A stretch of 27,791 bases of DNA from Opitutaceae bacterium (GCA_009919985.1 RGAX01000005.1:1-27791); one strand, 5' to 3'; counted from the stretch's first letter, positions 1 to 8,420 are shown. The notes: generated by a model not told the origin, from the sequence alone. Numbers and translations are program-made.

Positions 1-636
1 ACGGCAACCAACTATCTGAAAGGCCTGAACATACCTTATGAGAACTATGCGAGCGCGTTTCTCGCTGTGATGGAATCACCGGCGATAATCGTAGGGGTGG
101 TACTGGGTAAACTTAATTTGAATCGAGAAAGTTTATTTCAGAGTCGCTCGTTAGGCCCGATTCTACACGAGGCTGTGCTGGGGCGCAGCGTGTTCATGCT
201 GGTGGGAGCATTAGTCGTGGGGGCACTCTGCGGTCAGGCCGGTATGAATAAAGTTGAACCGTTCTTTGTTGCCCCGTTTCAGGGGGTACTGGCGCTATTT
301 TTACTTGAGATGGGGATCGTTGCGGGCGGGCGTCTAAAGGAGCTGAAAAAAGCGGGCCCCTTTCTTGTTCTCTGCGGTATACTCTTACCCTTGGTCCACG
401 GGTTTCTGGGTATCCTGATTGGCAAATACACCGGCCTTAGTCTGGGCGGCACGACTCTGATGGGGGTCTTGGCGGCGAGCGCTTCCTATATAGCCGCACC
501 CGCGGCGATACGGTTATCGCTGCCAGAGGCAAATCCAGCTCTCTATTTAACCTCTTCGCTCGCGGTCACGTTCCCATTTAATGTCACTCTCGGTATTCCG
601 ATCTACTATAGTGTGGCTCGCTTCTTATTTGAATGA
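1..636 (+). CDS. sbtA: Sodium-dependent bicarbonate permease, SbtA family (C-terminal part)
   Basis: The reading frame is open from base 1, so the 211 visible residues are the C-terminal part of a protein whose family is usually about 320-370 residues. The segment MESPAIIVG early in the fragment and the later stretches ASASYIAAPAAIRLSLPEAN and TFPFNVTLGIPIYY are hallmarks of the SbtA (Sbt_1) family, which imports bicarbonate together with sodium across the inner membrane. Several hydrophobic helices are visible, consistent with the second half of its inverted-repeat fold. The stop is TGA at 634-636. No SbtB/PII-like partner follows; the next gene converges from the other strand. GC looks lower than in the genes further right. 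The family call is firm; substrate and physiological role in this host are inferred. Confidence 0.9.
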   Translation, partial: TATNYLKGLNIPYENYASAFLAVMESPAIIVGVVLGKLNLNRESLFQSRSLGPILHEAVLGRSVFMLVGALVVGALCGQAGMNKVEPFFVAPFQGVLALFLLEMGIVAGGRLKELKKAGPFLVLCGILLPLVHGFLGILIGKYTGLSLGGTTLMGVLAASASYIAAPAAIRLSLPEANPALYLTSSLAVTFPFNVTLGIPIYYSVARFLFE

Positions 637-773
637 CGCCTACATTTTTCGCTGGAAGGTTATTTTACGATATTTCACGGCACTGCCTAAGAATATCTGC
701 GCGTTATAAAGGATTGAAGGTGACCTCGCTTCCGCGACCCCATGAATATGCAGCACAATAACACGCGGTTACA

Positions 774-2867
774 TCAACGTACTTCGTAAACTTCGACTAG
801 AGCCACGCCGCTGCCTTCATCCGCGGCAGAAACGATGGCGGTATAACCTCCGGGCGGCAGAGTCACCAAGAGAGCAGAATCTTGGCTGCCGGCCGGGATT
901 GAAAAGGCACCCGTCGCGCGGCCCGCGGCCCAAATCTCCAATGCATTGGGCGCACTCGCCCAGGCTGTATTGACCTGCAAGGTGACGCCGTCTTTCACAA
1001 GCGTTAGTCGAGGCGCGGCGAGGAAATCGCGCACGCCAAACGCAGCGAGAGACGGCCCGATCGCCCGGACCAACACCGTCAACGCCGCTGGCCCGCGTAC
1101 GACAAAGCCTGCAATCAACGGCCCGGTTTGAGGGCTGATCCGGGCGCGCGCGGAAACATTGGTCAATGCGCCCGGTCCGCCGGCGTCGTAAAGCTCGAGC
1201 AATACATTACCCCGATCGCTCATCTCGCGGCCGGTCACAGTGGCAAGATGTCCGCCGCTGCGCGTATTTGCGACTAAGGCCGCGTCGCTACTGCCGAGCT
1301 GAAGTGCAAACGCTCCGACTCGGGTGCCTACTGTCTCGGTATCGCGCGGCAGCCAATTATCATTGTACGCCAAGTTCGTTCCGTTGGCGGTGGACAGTTC
1401 TAGTCGCGGATCCCCAAAACTATCGGTAACCCCAAACGCTTTGAGTCCAGGTCCGATGGCCCGCACCAACACCTCTTTGTTTGCATCGCGTACGACAAAG
1501 CCTGCGATCAACGTATCTTCGCCCGAGCCCCCAAGCGCCCTCACCGATAAGTTGATCAACGTACTCGGACCCGCGGCCGTCGCCTCCACGGTGACATCGC
1601 GACTGGTCACGCTTCCGAGTCGATTGGTCACGCGCACGCTGTAGCGTCCCGCGCGCCAATCAGTCCCTGCTAAAGTGAGCGTGGCTTCTGTCTCGCCGGG
1701 CAAGGTCGCTCCTTCGTACAGCCATTGATAAGATAATCCTCCGCCTTGAGCAACGACATGGAGGTCGCCACGACTGCCCTTGGCTAGGGTCACCGCCCAG
1801 GGTTCATGCAAGAGGCTGGGGGCAGAGGTGGCGACGGTTTGGGTGCGAGGATCGACCCATAACACAGCGGAAGCCACGGCACGTTCGGCTCCACCGCTAG
1901 GCCGCACCGTGGTGCGCCCCCCCACCACCAGCGAGGTGGAGCCGCCGCCATCCAAATTAATCGCCTGAGTGCAGCCGAGAGCTTGTAGCAACGCCGCTAA
2001 CTCCGCGAGGTTTACCCCGGCGGGTCCGGGTGCATTATCGCCTTCTACGACCAAAAGCACCGCGACGCCGCTGGCTGTATAGCCTAAGGCGGTGCGTGGC
2101 CGAGCGGTCGTGTTGTTGATATCAATCAACTCCTCTTGATCGGAGATCCTCACCACGCCATCGCGTAGCAACATTGGAGAACCGCCGATGGCTGCGGTCA
2201 TAGTCCAGGGATTACCTCCCGCTGGAAACGCGGCCGAGGGCACCGGCTGCGGTGCCTGCCCCAGGGCATTTGCGCTGGGGGTGGGGTAAGCGTAGATTTG
2301 CGCATTACCCGCACCCACGTGATAAATCCAATCCGTGGTCAAACGTCCGCTGGGAGTGAGCCCGAAGGCCACTCGCGTCGGATAGTAATTCACTGAGGTG
2401 CCGAGGTAGGTGCGACTCAAGGCCTTGATGTTTGCGGCCAACACATTGCCGCCTTGCATCACCAAGCTGTAAGATTGACCGCCGCCAAAATAACCACCGT
2501 TTGCCGCCGCAAATACGCGTCCAGTTTCTTCCGTATAAAATTGGGTTGGAGTTCGACCCGCCGACTGCAACACGGGTTTGAAGCTGATGTTAGGTACCGT
2601 CGGATCCCAAGCTAGGGCGTAGGCTCGCAGCGGTCGCGGCGCGCTCGCTTGATCACACACAAAAAGCTGTAATCCCTGCACGGGAAATCCCGTCATTAAC
2701 TCGGATGCGAGGCGCCACCCCTCGGGCAACCGCAATAAATCACTCCCGGCGGCGCGGGCTTGCGGCCCCATACTCCAGCTCAAGCAAGCCCATACTAGGC
2801 AAGCGAGCCCACACGCGAAATTCTTGAACTCGCCCGTTACTGGAATTTTTTGCTCAAAACGAACCAT
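774..2867 (-). CDS. Secreted phosphodiester glycosidase (NAGPA) domain protein with Ig-like domain and C-terminal repeats
   Basis: This 697-residue protein has an N-terminal hydrophobic segment (about 17-40) read as a Sec signal peptide. Residues about 90-340 match the phosphodiester glycosidase (NAGPA, formerly DUF2233) fold: NGGYF at 123-127, RPRTALG at 257-263 and NLDGGGSTSLV at 304-314. Members cleave phosphodiester-linked sugars or tailor exopolysaccharide. Residues about 345-427 look like an Ig-like domain (QWLYEGATLPGETEATLTL). Two related modules follow (about 436-561 and 568-696), each with the motif RAIGP(G/S)L.AFGV; such repeats are common at the ends of secreted verrucomicrobial proteins and may serve surface display, which is inference. 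The gene converges on sbtA and has a 234-bp gap upstream. No clear Shine-Dalgarno is seen; the start is chosen because it yields the signal peptide. Confidence 0.85.
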   Translation of the reverse strand: MVRFEQKIPVTGEFKNFACGLACLVWACLSWSMGPQARAAGSDLLRLPEGWRLASELMTGFPVQGLQLFVCDQASAPRPLRAYALAWDPTVPNISFKPVLQSAGRTPTQFYTEETGRVFAAANGGYFGGGQSYSLVMQGGNVLAANIKALSRTYLGTSVNYYPTRVAFGLTPSGRLTTDWIYHVGAGNAQIYAYPTPSANALGQAPQPVPSAAFPAGGNPWTMTAAIGGSPMLLRDGVVRISDQEELIDINNTTARPRTALGYTASGVAVLLVVEGDNAPGPAGVNLAELAALLQALGCTQAINLDGGGSTSLVVGGRTTVRPSGGAERAVASAVLWVDPRTQTVATSAPSLLHEPWAVTLAKGSRGDLHVVAQGGGLSYQWLYEGATLPGETEATLTLAGTDWRAGRYSVRVTNRLGSVTSRDVTVEATAAGPSTLINLSVRALGGSGEDTLIAGFVVRDANKEVLVRAIGPGLKAFGVTDSFGDPRLELSTANGTNLAYNDNWLPRDTETVGTRVGAFALQLGSSDAALVANTRSGGHLATVTGREMSDRGNVLLELYDAGGPGALTNVSARARISPQTGPLIAGFVVRGPAALTVLVRAIGPSLAAFGVRDFLAAPRLTLVKDGVTLQVNTAWASAPNALEIWAAGRATGAFSIPAGSQDSALLVTLPPGGYTAIVSAADEGSGVALVEVYEVR

Positions 2868-3101
2868 GAGGATCTCTTTTTGACCTCAATCGTTTCGCCC
2901 GCGTCAACTGCAACTTCAACTCTGCGTTCTTTCGCTCTCGGCTTGGGTAGGCGCCGAGGGTTCACGCTGGGCAACTACTCGCCGTAGCTTGAACGGCGCG
3001 GTCTGGTAACCCCGTGGGTTAATCCTGATCGCTCGCACTGAAGCCGGTCTAATCCTTTTTAAGGGCAACCGACATGGAGGCGAAAACCCCCGGGTATGGG
3101 C

Positions 3102-4031
3102 TTAAAAATCCCCGCCGCCGGAGTCGCCACCACCGGAATCTCCACCACCGGAATCGTCGCTAAAACTATCACCCGAACTGGAATAGTCCGTATCGCGGCG
3201 CGTCGAGCCCGCATCATTAATATCGCCGCGATCATTATCGTAACCACTACGACCCGAGAACTGGTCATAGAGCCACATGCCAGCCGCAGCACCGAACATA
3301 CCTCCTAAGAGCGAAGTCATAAAGCCGCCGCCGGAACCTGGCGCAGCAGCGGATCCACCTCCACTAAACATGGAGCGCACGAGTCCGACGACTAACCAGG
3401 CAACGAGAAAACCAACCACCGCGGCCAACACCCAACCCCACGGGCTGGGCTCTTCTTTTTCTACCGCAGTGCGATTCTGGGCGGAAGATTGGGCACGATC
3501 GATGCCATGCGATTTCATCGCGGTAGCGATCACGCTGACGCCTTGGAGCAAGGCATCGTCGGGCTGCTTAGTGCGCAATTTTCCGAGCATCACTTCAATC
3601 AGAGCAGCTCGATCTTTCGTGGTAAAAAGGGTTCGCTGCGTCTCGTTACCGATAATTACCTGGAGGTGGGCCGGCTCTTTTGAGAGCAAAATGTAGATGC
3701 CATTGACGCGCTGCTGACGGGCTTGCTGCAGGGTCCACGCCTCAAACATACGGTTAACCGCCGCACGATCCTGGAGATTTACGCCTTGGCTGACCTCCGC
3801 AGGAATCGCCTTAAAGGTCTCAACCACGACTTCTTTTTTGAAGCGCACGCCAAGGTCGAGAAGTTGACGATTAGCCTCGGCTTTAGCGGCGTCGGAAAAA
3901 AAGCCACCGCCATCGATAATCACCCCGCGCTCGGCTCGACAAACAACCGAGCCAAGAAACAGCGCGAAAGCTAGGCTCAAGAGGACTCGAAAACGGTGAG
4001 TGATGAACATGCATGAATCCATAATCAACAT
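3102..4031 (-). CDS. TPM-domain (YgcG-like) membrane-anchored protein with Gly/Ser/Asp tail
   Basis: The product is 309 residues from the first ATG; a start at residue 8 (4010) gives a neater signal peptide (MFITHRFRVLLSLAFALFLG). Residues about 35-180 resemble the TPM domain (VIIDGGGFFSDAAKAEANRQ and ILLSKEPAHLQVIIGNETQR), a periplasmic fold found in YgcG-like proteins and linked in some organisms to photosystem repair or phosphatase activity; the role here is unknown. A transmembrane helix lies at about 198-217 and a second hydrophobic, Gly-rich segment at about 237-256. The tail (about 262-309) is rich in Gly, Ser and Asp and ends in GGGDS repeats, as is frequent in this family. It lies downstream of the membrane protein/XRE unit on the same strand with a 126-bp gap, so it may or may not be cotranscribed. 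Confidence 0.8.
   Translation of the reverse strand: MLIMDSCMFITHRFRVLLSLAFALFLGSVVCRAERGVIIDGGGFFSDAAKAEANRQLLDLGVRFKKEVVVETFKAIPAEVSQGVNLQDRAAVNRMFEAWTLQQARQQRVNGIYILLSKEPAHLQVIIGNETQRTLFTTKDRAALIEVMLGKLRTKQPDDALLQGVSVIATAMKSHGIDRAQSSAQNRTAVEKEEPSPWGWVLAAVVGFLVAWLVVGLVRSMFSGGGSAAAPGSGGGFMTSLLGGMFGAAAGMWLYDQFSGRSGYDNDRGDINDAGSTRRDTDYSSSGDSFSDDSGGGDSGGGDSGGGDF
3108..3155 (-). repeat. 15-bp tandem repeat coding for GGGDS units
   Basis: About three direct copies of a 15-bp unit encode the GGGDS repeats at the C-terminus of the TPM-domain protein. Copies differ by a few bases. The length may vary between strains by slippage, which is inference. Confidence 0.7.
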
Positions 4032-4157
4032 GCAGAAACGGTCAATCTACGTGTGATTAATTGGGGTATTTGATCCTGGAGCGCCGAAACCTCTGGGCGG
4101 CATTCCGGCGCCAATCAAGTCCGCAGCCCGCTAGCATCAAATCGAATAGAGACCTCA

Positions 4158-4625
4158 CTACTCCGCGTTCTCTTCGATAGATTTTTGACGCCAAGCTAAA
4201 AACCCGGCTGGCGCTACAATCGTGGTCAAAAATAACCTCATCAAAAAATTTTCCATGATAGGCAGGGTAACCCGCAAACCCACCCACTCACCAAAGCTGG
4301 TCACCAGACCCGCCAGTAAAATGACTAAGCCGATCAACCTCACCGTATCAAAATAAGCCCGATTGCGCTCGGCCAGCTCACGCTCGTCGATTTGGCCCTC
4401 GGGAGCGTGTGCGATGAAGCTTAGGCTCGATAGAAACAAGACTCCGGCGGCCCCGATTCCAATCAGCACTAAAACACCAAAACTGATCAATAACACGGGG
4501 CGCTCCGCCGCCATTCCAAACTTCATCAATAACGAGCCCCACAATCCGACCAGCATAGCGACAAACAACCCGCGAACGGTGCGCGGACTTAAATTCATGT
4601 AAGAAAAGCGTGTGCTAGTTTTCAT
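4158..4625 (-). CDS. Small four-helix integral membrane protein paired with an XRE regulator
   Basis: The 155-residue product has four hydrophobic segments: about 17-38, 43-66, 93-112 and 124-144. A charged loop (about 73-92, GQIDERELAERNRAYFDTVR) lies between helices 2 and 3, and a charged tail follows. Small membrane proteins with a similar IDER/ER-R-x-Y loop are often encoded directly next to a short XRE repressor, as here: the upstream gene ends 15 bp before this start. The likely reading is one transcript in which the regulator controls itself and this protein. No catalytic motif is visible and I cannot name a function. An alternative start lies at residue 10 (4598); no Shine-Dalgarno separates the two. 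Confidence 0.75.
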   Translation of the reverse strand: MKTSTRFSYMNLSPRTVRGLFVAMLVGLWGSLLMKFGMAAERPVLLISFGVLVLIGIGAAGVLFLSSLSFIAHAPEGQIDERELAERNRAYFDTVRLIGLVILLAGLVTSFGEWVGLRVTLPIMENFLMRLFLTTIVAPAGFLAWRQKSIEENAE

Positions 4626-4640
4626 AGACGTATTTTTTGT

Positions 4641-4880
4641 TTAGGATTTTTTGTGAACGGAAAGTTGAGTGGAAAGAGCCGGAAAGGGTTTGAGCGAAAA
4701 CAAGTCATCCACGCTGAGGTTAAAGACGTTGGCCAAGCGCAGCGCGCATTCGACGCTCGGGCTGTACGAGCCGCGCTCGAGGAACCCAATCGTCTGGGGA
4801 TTCAAGTCGATAAGGTCGGCCAGCTCTTTGCGGGAAAGCCCGCGTTCGGTGCGAAATAGAGCGATGCGATTATGAACCAT
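4641..4880 (-). CDS. XRE-family helix-turn-helix transcriptional regulator (short form)
   Basis: At 79 residues this is almost only a helix-turn-helix domain. The segment RKELADLIDLNPQTIGFLER (about 18-36) is the classic two-helix DNA-binding unit of Cro/C1/XRE proteins, followed by PSVECALRLANVFNLSVDDLF, the dimerisation part typical of minimal regulators of the YozG type. It is the first gene of a two-gene unit with the four-helix membrane protein. Upstream lie a TATAAT hexamer (4945 to 4940 on the minus strand) and a 33-bp near-perfect palindrome, so autorepression is likely. The neighbour makes a membrane-linked signal plausible but unproven. Confidence 0.9.
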   Translation of the reverse strand: MVHNRIALFRTERGLSRKELADLIDLNPQTIGFLERGSYSPSVECALRLANVFNLSVDDLFSLKPFPALSTQLSVHKKS

Positions 4881-4904
4881 GGTTTGATTAAGAAATTAAT
4901 TGTT

Positions 4905-4937
4905 TTGTTTAAGCAATATTTAATATTGTTTAAACAA
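4905..4937. promoter_or_regulatory. 33-bp near-perfect palindrome, likely operator of the XRE unit
   Basis: Left arm TTGTTTAAGCAATATT and right arm AATATTGTTTAAACAA flank a central T at 4921. Only one pair (4913 with 4929) is mismatched. It lies 25-57 bp upstream of the XRE start codon, immediately downstream of a perfect TATAAT on the minus strand, so a bound dimer would cover the expected transcription start. Binding by the adjacent XRE protein is inference. Confidence 0.7.
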
Positions 4938-4939
4938 TT

Positions 4940-4945
4940 ATTATA
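4940..4945 (-). promoter_or_regulatory. Candidate -10 box (TATAAT) for the XRE/membrane-protein unit
   Basis: On the minus strand the hexamer reads TATAAT, preceded by CCCCA. A good -35 box at 17 bp is not seen (AGATTA), so this may be a weak or regulated promoter. It directly abuts the palindrome at 4905-4937. Confidence 0.5.
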
Positions 4946-4997
4946 TGGGGTCGTTGTTTTAGTAATCTGGTAAGAAATCTCCCCGTCAGTTGGGGCC

Positions 4998-5025
4998 AAA
5001 AAAAACCGCGCCTATGATGACGCGG
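4998..5025 (-). terminator. Rho-independent terminator of the TRAP operon
   Basis: Read on the minus strand, a 7-bp stem (CCGCGTC with GGCGCGG, one G-T pair) closes a six-base loop and is followed by eight T. It lies 33 bp after the dctM stop and insulates the XRE unit from the TRAP operon. Confidence 0.8.
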
Positions 5026-5057
5026 GGTTGTTACCACAAGGGCCTGAAATGATCCCG

Positions 5058-6410
5058 CTACGATCGGCCATTTATCAGCAGATCCGGCAAAGCCGTCGCG
5101 AGCGCCGGAAACAAGCACACGAGTACCACCGCGATGAACATGAGTACAACAAACGGCAATACACCGCGGATGACCTCTCCGAGAGGAATGTCGGGTGCCA
5201 CGTTTTTAATCACAAAAATATTTAGGCCAACCGGTGGATGAATCAGGCCCATTTCCATCACGATGGTCATCACGACGCCGAACCAAATCAGGTCAAAACC
5301 CGCAGCCTTCAGCGGCGGCAGGATGATCGGAGCGGTCATCAAAATAATTGAGACCGGCGGCAAGAAGAAGCCTAGCACAACCACCATGAGTAAAATCGTC
5401 GTCAACAGCACCCAGCGGGAAAGGTGCAGGCTTACCACCCACTCTGCCGCCGACTGGCTAATATGGAGATAACTCATCACGTACGCGTACAACAGCGACA
5501 TGCCGATGATGAACATCAGCATAGTAGACTCCTTAAGCGTACTCGATAGCATCGGTTCGATTTCGGATGGACGCCAGAGTCGATAAACCACCGCAACCAA
5601 CGCCAGTGCCAACACCGCGCCAAGTCCCGCGGTTTCGGAAGGCGTCGCGTAGCCCCCGTAAAGCGCCACCATCACGCCGGTTAGTAGCACAACAAATGGG
5701 ACCACGCGCGGCAATCGGCTGAATTTTTGCGCCAGCGTAAATTCCTCCCGCTCAAGATGGGCCGAGGTCGCGCCCGTGGCCGCGTGGGCGGCATAGGCCG
5801 CACGGTATTCGAAACGAAAACGCCACGCCGCGTACGCAGAAAACAGCACCACTAACAACAACCCAGGTCCGATGCCCGCGAGAAAGAGCCGGCCGAGCGA
5901 CTGCTCCGCGGCGACCGCGTAAAGGATCATCGTGATTGAGGGCGGCAGAAGAATGCCCAGCGTACCGCCCGCCGCGATGATCCCCGCCGCGAAACCGGGC
6001 GAGTAGCCCCGACGCCTCATTTCCGGAATGCCTGCACTGCCGATCGCAGAGCAGGTGGCCGGACTCGAACCCGCCATCGCAGCGAAGAGCGCACACGCGA
6101 ACACATTCGCAATCCCGAGCCCGCCCGGCACCCGGTGCAACCAGGCATGAATCGCCGAGTATAGATCAGCCCCGGCGCGCGATTTTCCGATCGCTGCGCC
6201 CTTCAGAATAAACAGCGGAATCGAAAGCAGCGTGATACTCGCCATCTCCTCATAGACATTTTGAGTGACGGTATCGAGCGATGCCGCCGGCATGAAAATC
6301 GCCATGAAGAGCAAAGCCACCGATCCCAATGCGAACGCGATCGGCACCCCGATCAACATCACAAATAGCGTCGCCGCAGCGTACAGCATTCCGATTACAC
6401 CTGTACTCAT
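5058..6410 (-). CDS. dctM: TRAP transporter large permease subunit (DctM family)
   Basis: The 450-residue product is a polytopic inner-membrane protein of the DctM/TRAP large subunit family, which moves a carboxylate or similar organic anion inward using a sodium gradient. Family stretches visible include MLIGVPIAFALGS near the start, LLSIPLFILKGAAIGKS, AMAGSSPATCSAIGS and GTLGILLPPSITMILY. The open frame runs 63 codons further upstream, into dctQ, but ATG at 6410 is preferred: it directly follows the dctQ stop and has AAAGGA seven bases upstream, one of the few clear Shine-Dalgarno sites here. It is the last gene of dctP-dctQ-dctM and is followed by a terminator. The ligand is set by dctP and is unknown. 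Confidence 0.93.
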   Translation of the reverse strand: MSTGVIGMLYAAATLFVMLIGVPIAFALGSVALLFMAIFMPAASLDTVTQNVYEEMASITLLSIPLFILKGAAIGKSRAGADLYSAIHAWLHRVPGGLGIANVFACALFAAMAGSSPATCSAIGSAGIPEMRRRGYSPGFAAGIIAAGGTLGILLPPSITMILYAVAAEQSLGRLFLAGIGPGLLLVVLFSAYAAWRFRFEYRAAYAAHAATGATSAHLEREEFTLAQKFSRLPRVVPFVVLLTGVMVALYGGYATPSETAGLGAVLALALVAVVYRLWRPSEIEPMLSSTLKESTMLMFIIGMSLLYAYVMSYLHISQSAAEWVVSLHLSRWVLLTTILLMVVVLGFFLPPVSIILMTAPIILPPLKAAGFDLIWFGVVMTIVMEMGLIHPPVGLNIFVIKNVAPDIPLGEVIRGVLPFVVLMFIAVVLVCLFPALATALPDLLINGRS

Positions 6411-6412
6411 GA

Positions 6413-6952
6413 TTAAGTCCTTTCGCGGGTAAGCCGCACCAAAAGTAACACCACGAGTTGCAAGGTCAGTAGCGTCATGCCGAGCGCCATCAGCGAATAC
6501 GGAATCCAAAGCGGCGGCGCCCACGTGGAGGAGGTCGTTTGTTTTTCCGCCCAAGCCTCGTGACAGAGCGTCCAGGATTTCCAAGCGAAGAAGGCGCAAA
6601 ACGCGGCCGACACCGCATCAACCAAAACCTGACGCAGGTGATTAACCCGAGCTGAGAGCACGCCACCCAACGCGTCGATGGCAACGTGTCCGCCGAGAGA
6701 CTGGACGTGTGCGCCGCACAGAAACGTCGCCCCCACTAGGAGAAACACCGCCGCTTCATCCTGCCAGTCGGTCGCGGTCTGAAAAAAATATCGCAACACG
6801 ACGCCCGTCGAAAGAATGAGGGCGGCAAGCACGAGTGCCCCCATGGACACCATAAGGATGGCGCGATTGAGCGCAGCGAGCCCGCGCGATAGCGAGGCAA
6901 GGCGACCCGATAAGGCCAACCCTTCGAGTGGAGCTCCCGCAGGCCCCGTCAT
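6413..6952 (-). CDS. dctQ: TRAP transporter small permease subunit (DctQ family)
   Basis: This 179-residue protein has the four-helix layout of TRAP small subunits (helices about 32-54, 66-82, 108-130 and 147-172). The conserved pattern V.LRYFF.....W.DE at about 51-66 is the family signature, and HVAIDALGG after helix 2 fits too. It pairs with DctM in the inner membrane to form the translocating unit. The start overlaps the dctP stop by four bases (ATGA, 6949-6952) and the stop lies two bases before the dctM start, so the three genes are translationally coupled. Confidence 0.92.
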   Translation of the reverse strand: MTGPAGAPLEGLALSGRLASLSRGLAALNRAILMVSMGALVLAALILSTGVVLRYFFQTATDWQDEAAVFLLVGATFLCGAHVQSLGGHVAIDALGGVLSARVNHLRQVLVDAVSAAFCAFFAWKSWTLCHEAWAEKQTTSSTWAPPLWIPYSLMALGMTLLTLQLVVLLLVRLTRERT

Positions 6953-7950
6953 TTAACATCCTCCGCGAGCTGGATAAACTTCGCGAAGCGGGGGCCTTTT
7001 TCTGCGTAATCTTTCCAAGAAGTGCCGCGCGCGATTTCCCGCCAGCGCCGCACCGTTTCGGCGCTGAGATCATAAACTTTCGCTCCGGCCTTGGCGTAAA
7101 CTTCGGCGACCGTCTTATCGTCGGCCTTAGCCGCCTCGACGGCGAATGCTTCGAGTTCAGCCCCGACGCTGAGGATCAACTGTTGTTGATCCTTCGGCAG
7201 CGCTTCGAAAATCGTTTTCGAGATCAGCAATGGCTCGAACATAAACCAATACGCGTGGCCGCGGCCGGTGGTGAGATGTTTCGCATTTTCCTCGAGGTGA
7301 AACGAGATGAGGCTCGTCGAGGAAGTAAGCGCGGCATCGAGCGCGCCGGTTTGCATGCCGGCGTAAATTTCATTGGAGGGCAGCGAGACCACGGCCGCAC
7401 CGGCCGCCTTCAGCGTGAGATCCATTTCGCGACTGCCGCCACGAATTTTAAGGCCCTTGGCATCGGCGGGTTCGATGATGGCTTTGGTGCGACTCGCCAC
7501 CCCGCCCGCTTGCCAGATCCAGCTGACGATGATCACACCTTTTTCGGCCAGAAGCGCGGAAAATTCACGACCGATGGGGGCGTTTTTCCAAGCCATACCT
7601 TGTTCATACGAGGTGACCAAGCCCGGCATGAGGCCGATGTTCACCTCCGGCACCTCGCCGCCAGCGGCGTTGGCGATGGGCAACAACGTGAGGTCGAGCG
7701 CGCCTTTGCGCATGGCGCTGAACTGCGCGTTCACCTTCATCAATGAGGAGCCGGGATAGACCGTGGCGGTGAGAGCACCCTTACTGCGCTTATCCAGTTC
7801 GGCGGCGAATTTCCGGCAGAGCCGGTCGCGGAAATCGCCGGAATCGATGGTTCCACCGGGAAATTGATGTGAGATCTTGAGATTGGCGGCAGCTAGCGTC
7901 GCACCGCTCATTAAAACGAATACAAACAGCGAGAAAGGGGTATTACGCAT
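6949..7950 (-). CDS. dctP: TRAP transporter periplasmic substrate-binding protein (DctP family)
   Basis: The 333-residue protein starts with a Sec signal peptide (MRNTPFSLFVFVLMSGATLA). The frame is open for another 39 codons upstream, but only the start at 7950 puts the signal peptide at the N-terminus and gives the usual family length. The region around residues 165-205 (KGLKIRGGSREM, then LPSNEIYAGMQTGALDAA) carries the conserved arginine (R170) that in DctP proteins binds the carboxylate of the ligand. It captures the substrate in the periplasm for DctQM. The ligand cannot be read from sequence. It is first in the operon; its 470-bp upstream region is shared with a divergent DUF1080 gene and holds a paired palindrome that may be the operator. 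Confidence 0.92.
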   Translation of the reverse strand: MRNTPFSLFVFVLMSGATLAAANLKISHQFPGGTIDSGDFRDRLCRKFAAELDKRSKGALTATVYPGSSLMKVNAQFSAMRKGALDLTLLPIANAAGGEVPEVNIGLMPGLVTSYEQGMAWKNAPIGREFSALLAEKGVIIVSWIWQAGGVASRTKAIIEPADAKGLKIRGGSREMDLTLKAAGAAVVSLPSNEIYAGMQTGALDAALTSSTSLISFHLEENAKHLTTGRGHAYWFMFEPLLISKTIFEALPKDQQQLILSVGAELEAFAVEAAKADDKTVAEVYAKAGAKVYDLSAETVRRWREIARGTSWKDYAEKGPRFAKFIQLAEDVK

Positions 7951-8420
7951 CGAGAAAAAAGACCAATAGCTCGATCGACATGCAATACCGATCTGGGTGA
8001 TCGCGCGTGAGATACATGAAACGGCGCAAAGTGAGATCCATTTAAGGATAGAAGGTGGACCGGTCATGTACCCCTACACGACCGGTCCTTAGCTTTCTAT
8101 ATAACCCCAGACAAAGTGGCCGCTAAGCGACCACAACCTCAGCATTTGCTCAGAAACCCTTCCGTCAAACCAGCCACGTTACAATCCGGCAACACAGGGC
8201 ATGGACGAAGGGGTGCGTTTTTGAATAATCGTATACGAGATCATCCCAAAAAACGTTCGGTCGCTGCGAATTAAATCCCTGATCATGCGGAGTCAGTGCG
8301 ACCTGTTTAGTTTTAGCGAAAGTCGTCGAAAAAAAATCATGATCACGGATCGCCCTTGATCTTCGAGGGATGAACGAGAAGAGATAGTTTCGCAAAAAAA
8401 CACGCCCTCGCTTCCCCATT
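7951..8420. other. 470-bp divergent intergenic region between dctP and a DUF1080 gene
   Basis: No credible gene is seen. The region holds paired GACCGGTC sites (8058-8087), a 10-bp palindrome TCGTATACGA at 8229-8238, and AT-rich stretches near both starts. It probably carries the promoters of both flanking genes; its length suggests long leaders or several regulator sites. Confidence 0.6.
8057..8088. promoter_or_regulatory. Paired GACCGGTC palindromes, candidate operator
   Basis: The 8-bp palindrome GACCGGTC occurs at 8058-8065 and again at 8080-8087, so equivalent bases are 22 bp apart, about two helical turns. The whole element can also form a 9-bp stem with a 14-base loop, but no T-run follows on either strand, which favours protein binding over termination. 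It lies about 110 bp upstream of dctP. Confidence 0.5.

Noticed and set aside
2937..2958. Hairpin CTCGGC/GCCGAG in the leader of the NAGPA gene, considered as a riboswitch
   Set aside because: The stem is only six bases and I recognise no riboswitch core around it.
6411..6599. N-terminal extension of dctM by 63 codons
   Set aside because: It would overlap dctQ in another frame. ATG at 6410 has a Shine-Dalgarno and begins with the typical hydrophobic DctM start.
6928..7746. 272-codon plus-strand frame opposite dctP
   Set aside because: The minus strand encodes a clear TRAP binding protein; the antisense product matches no family and has no sensible start region.
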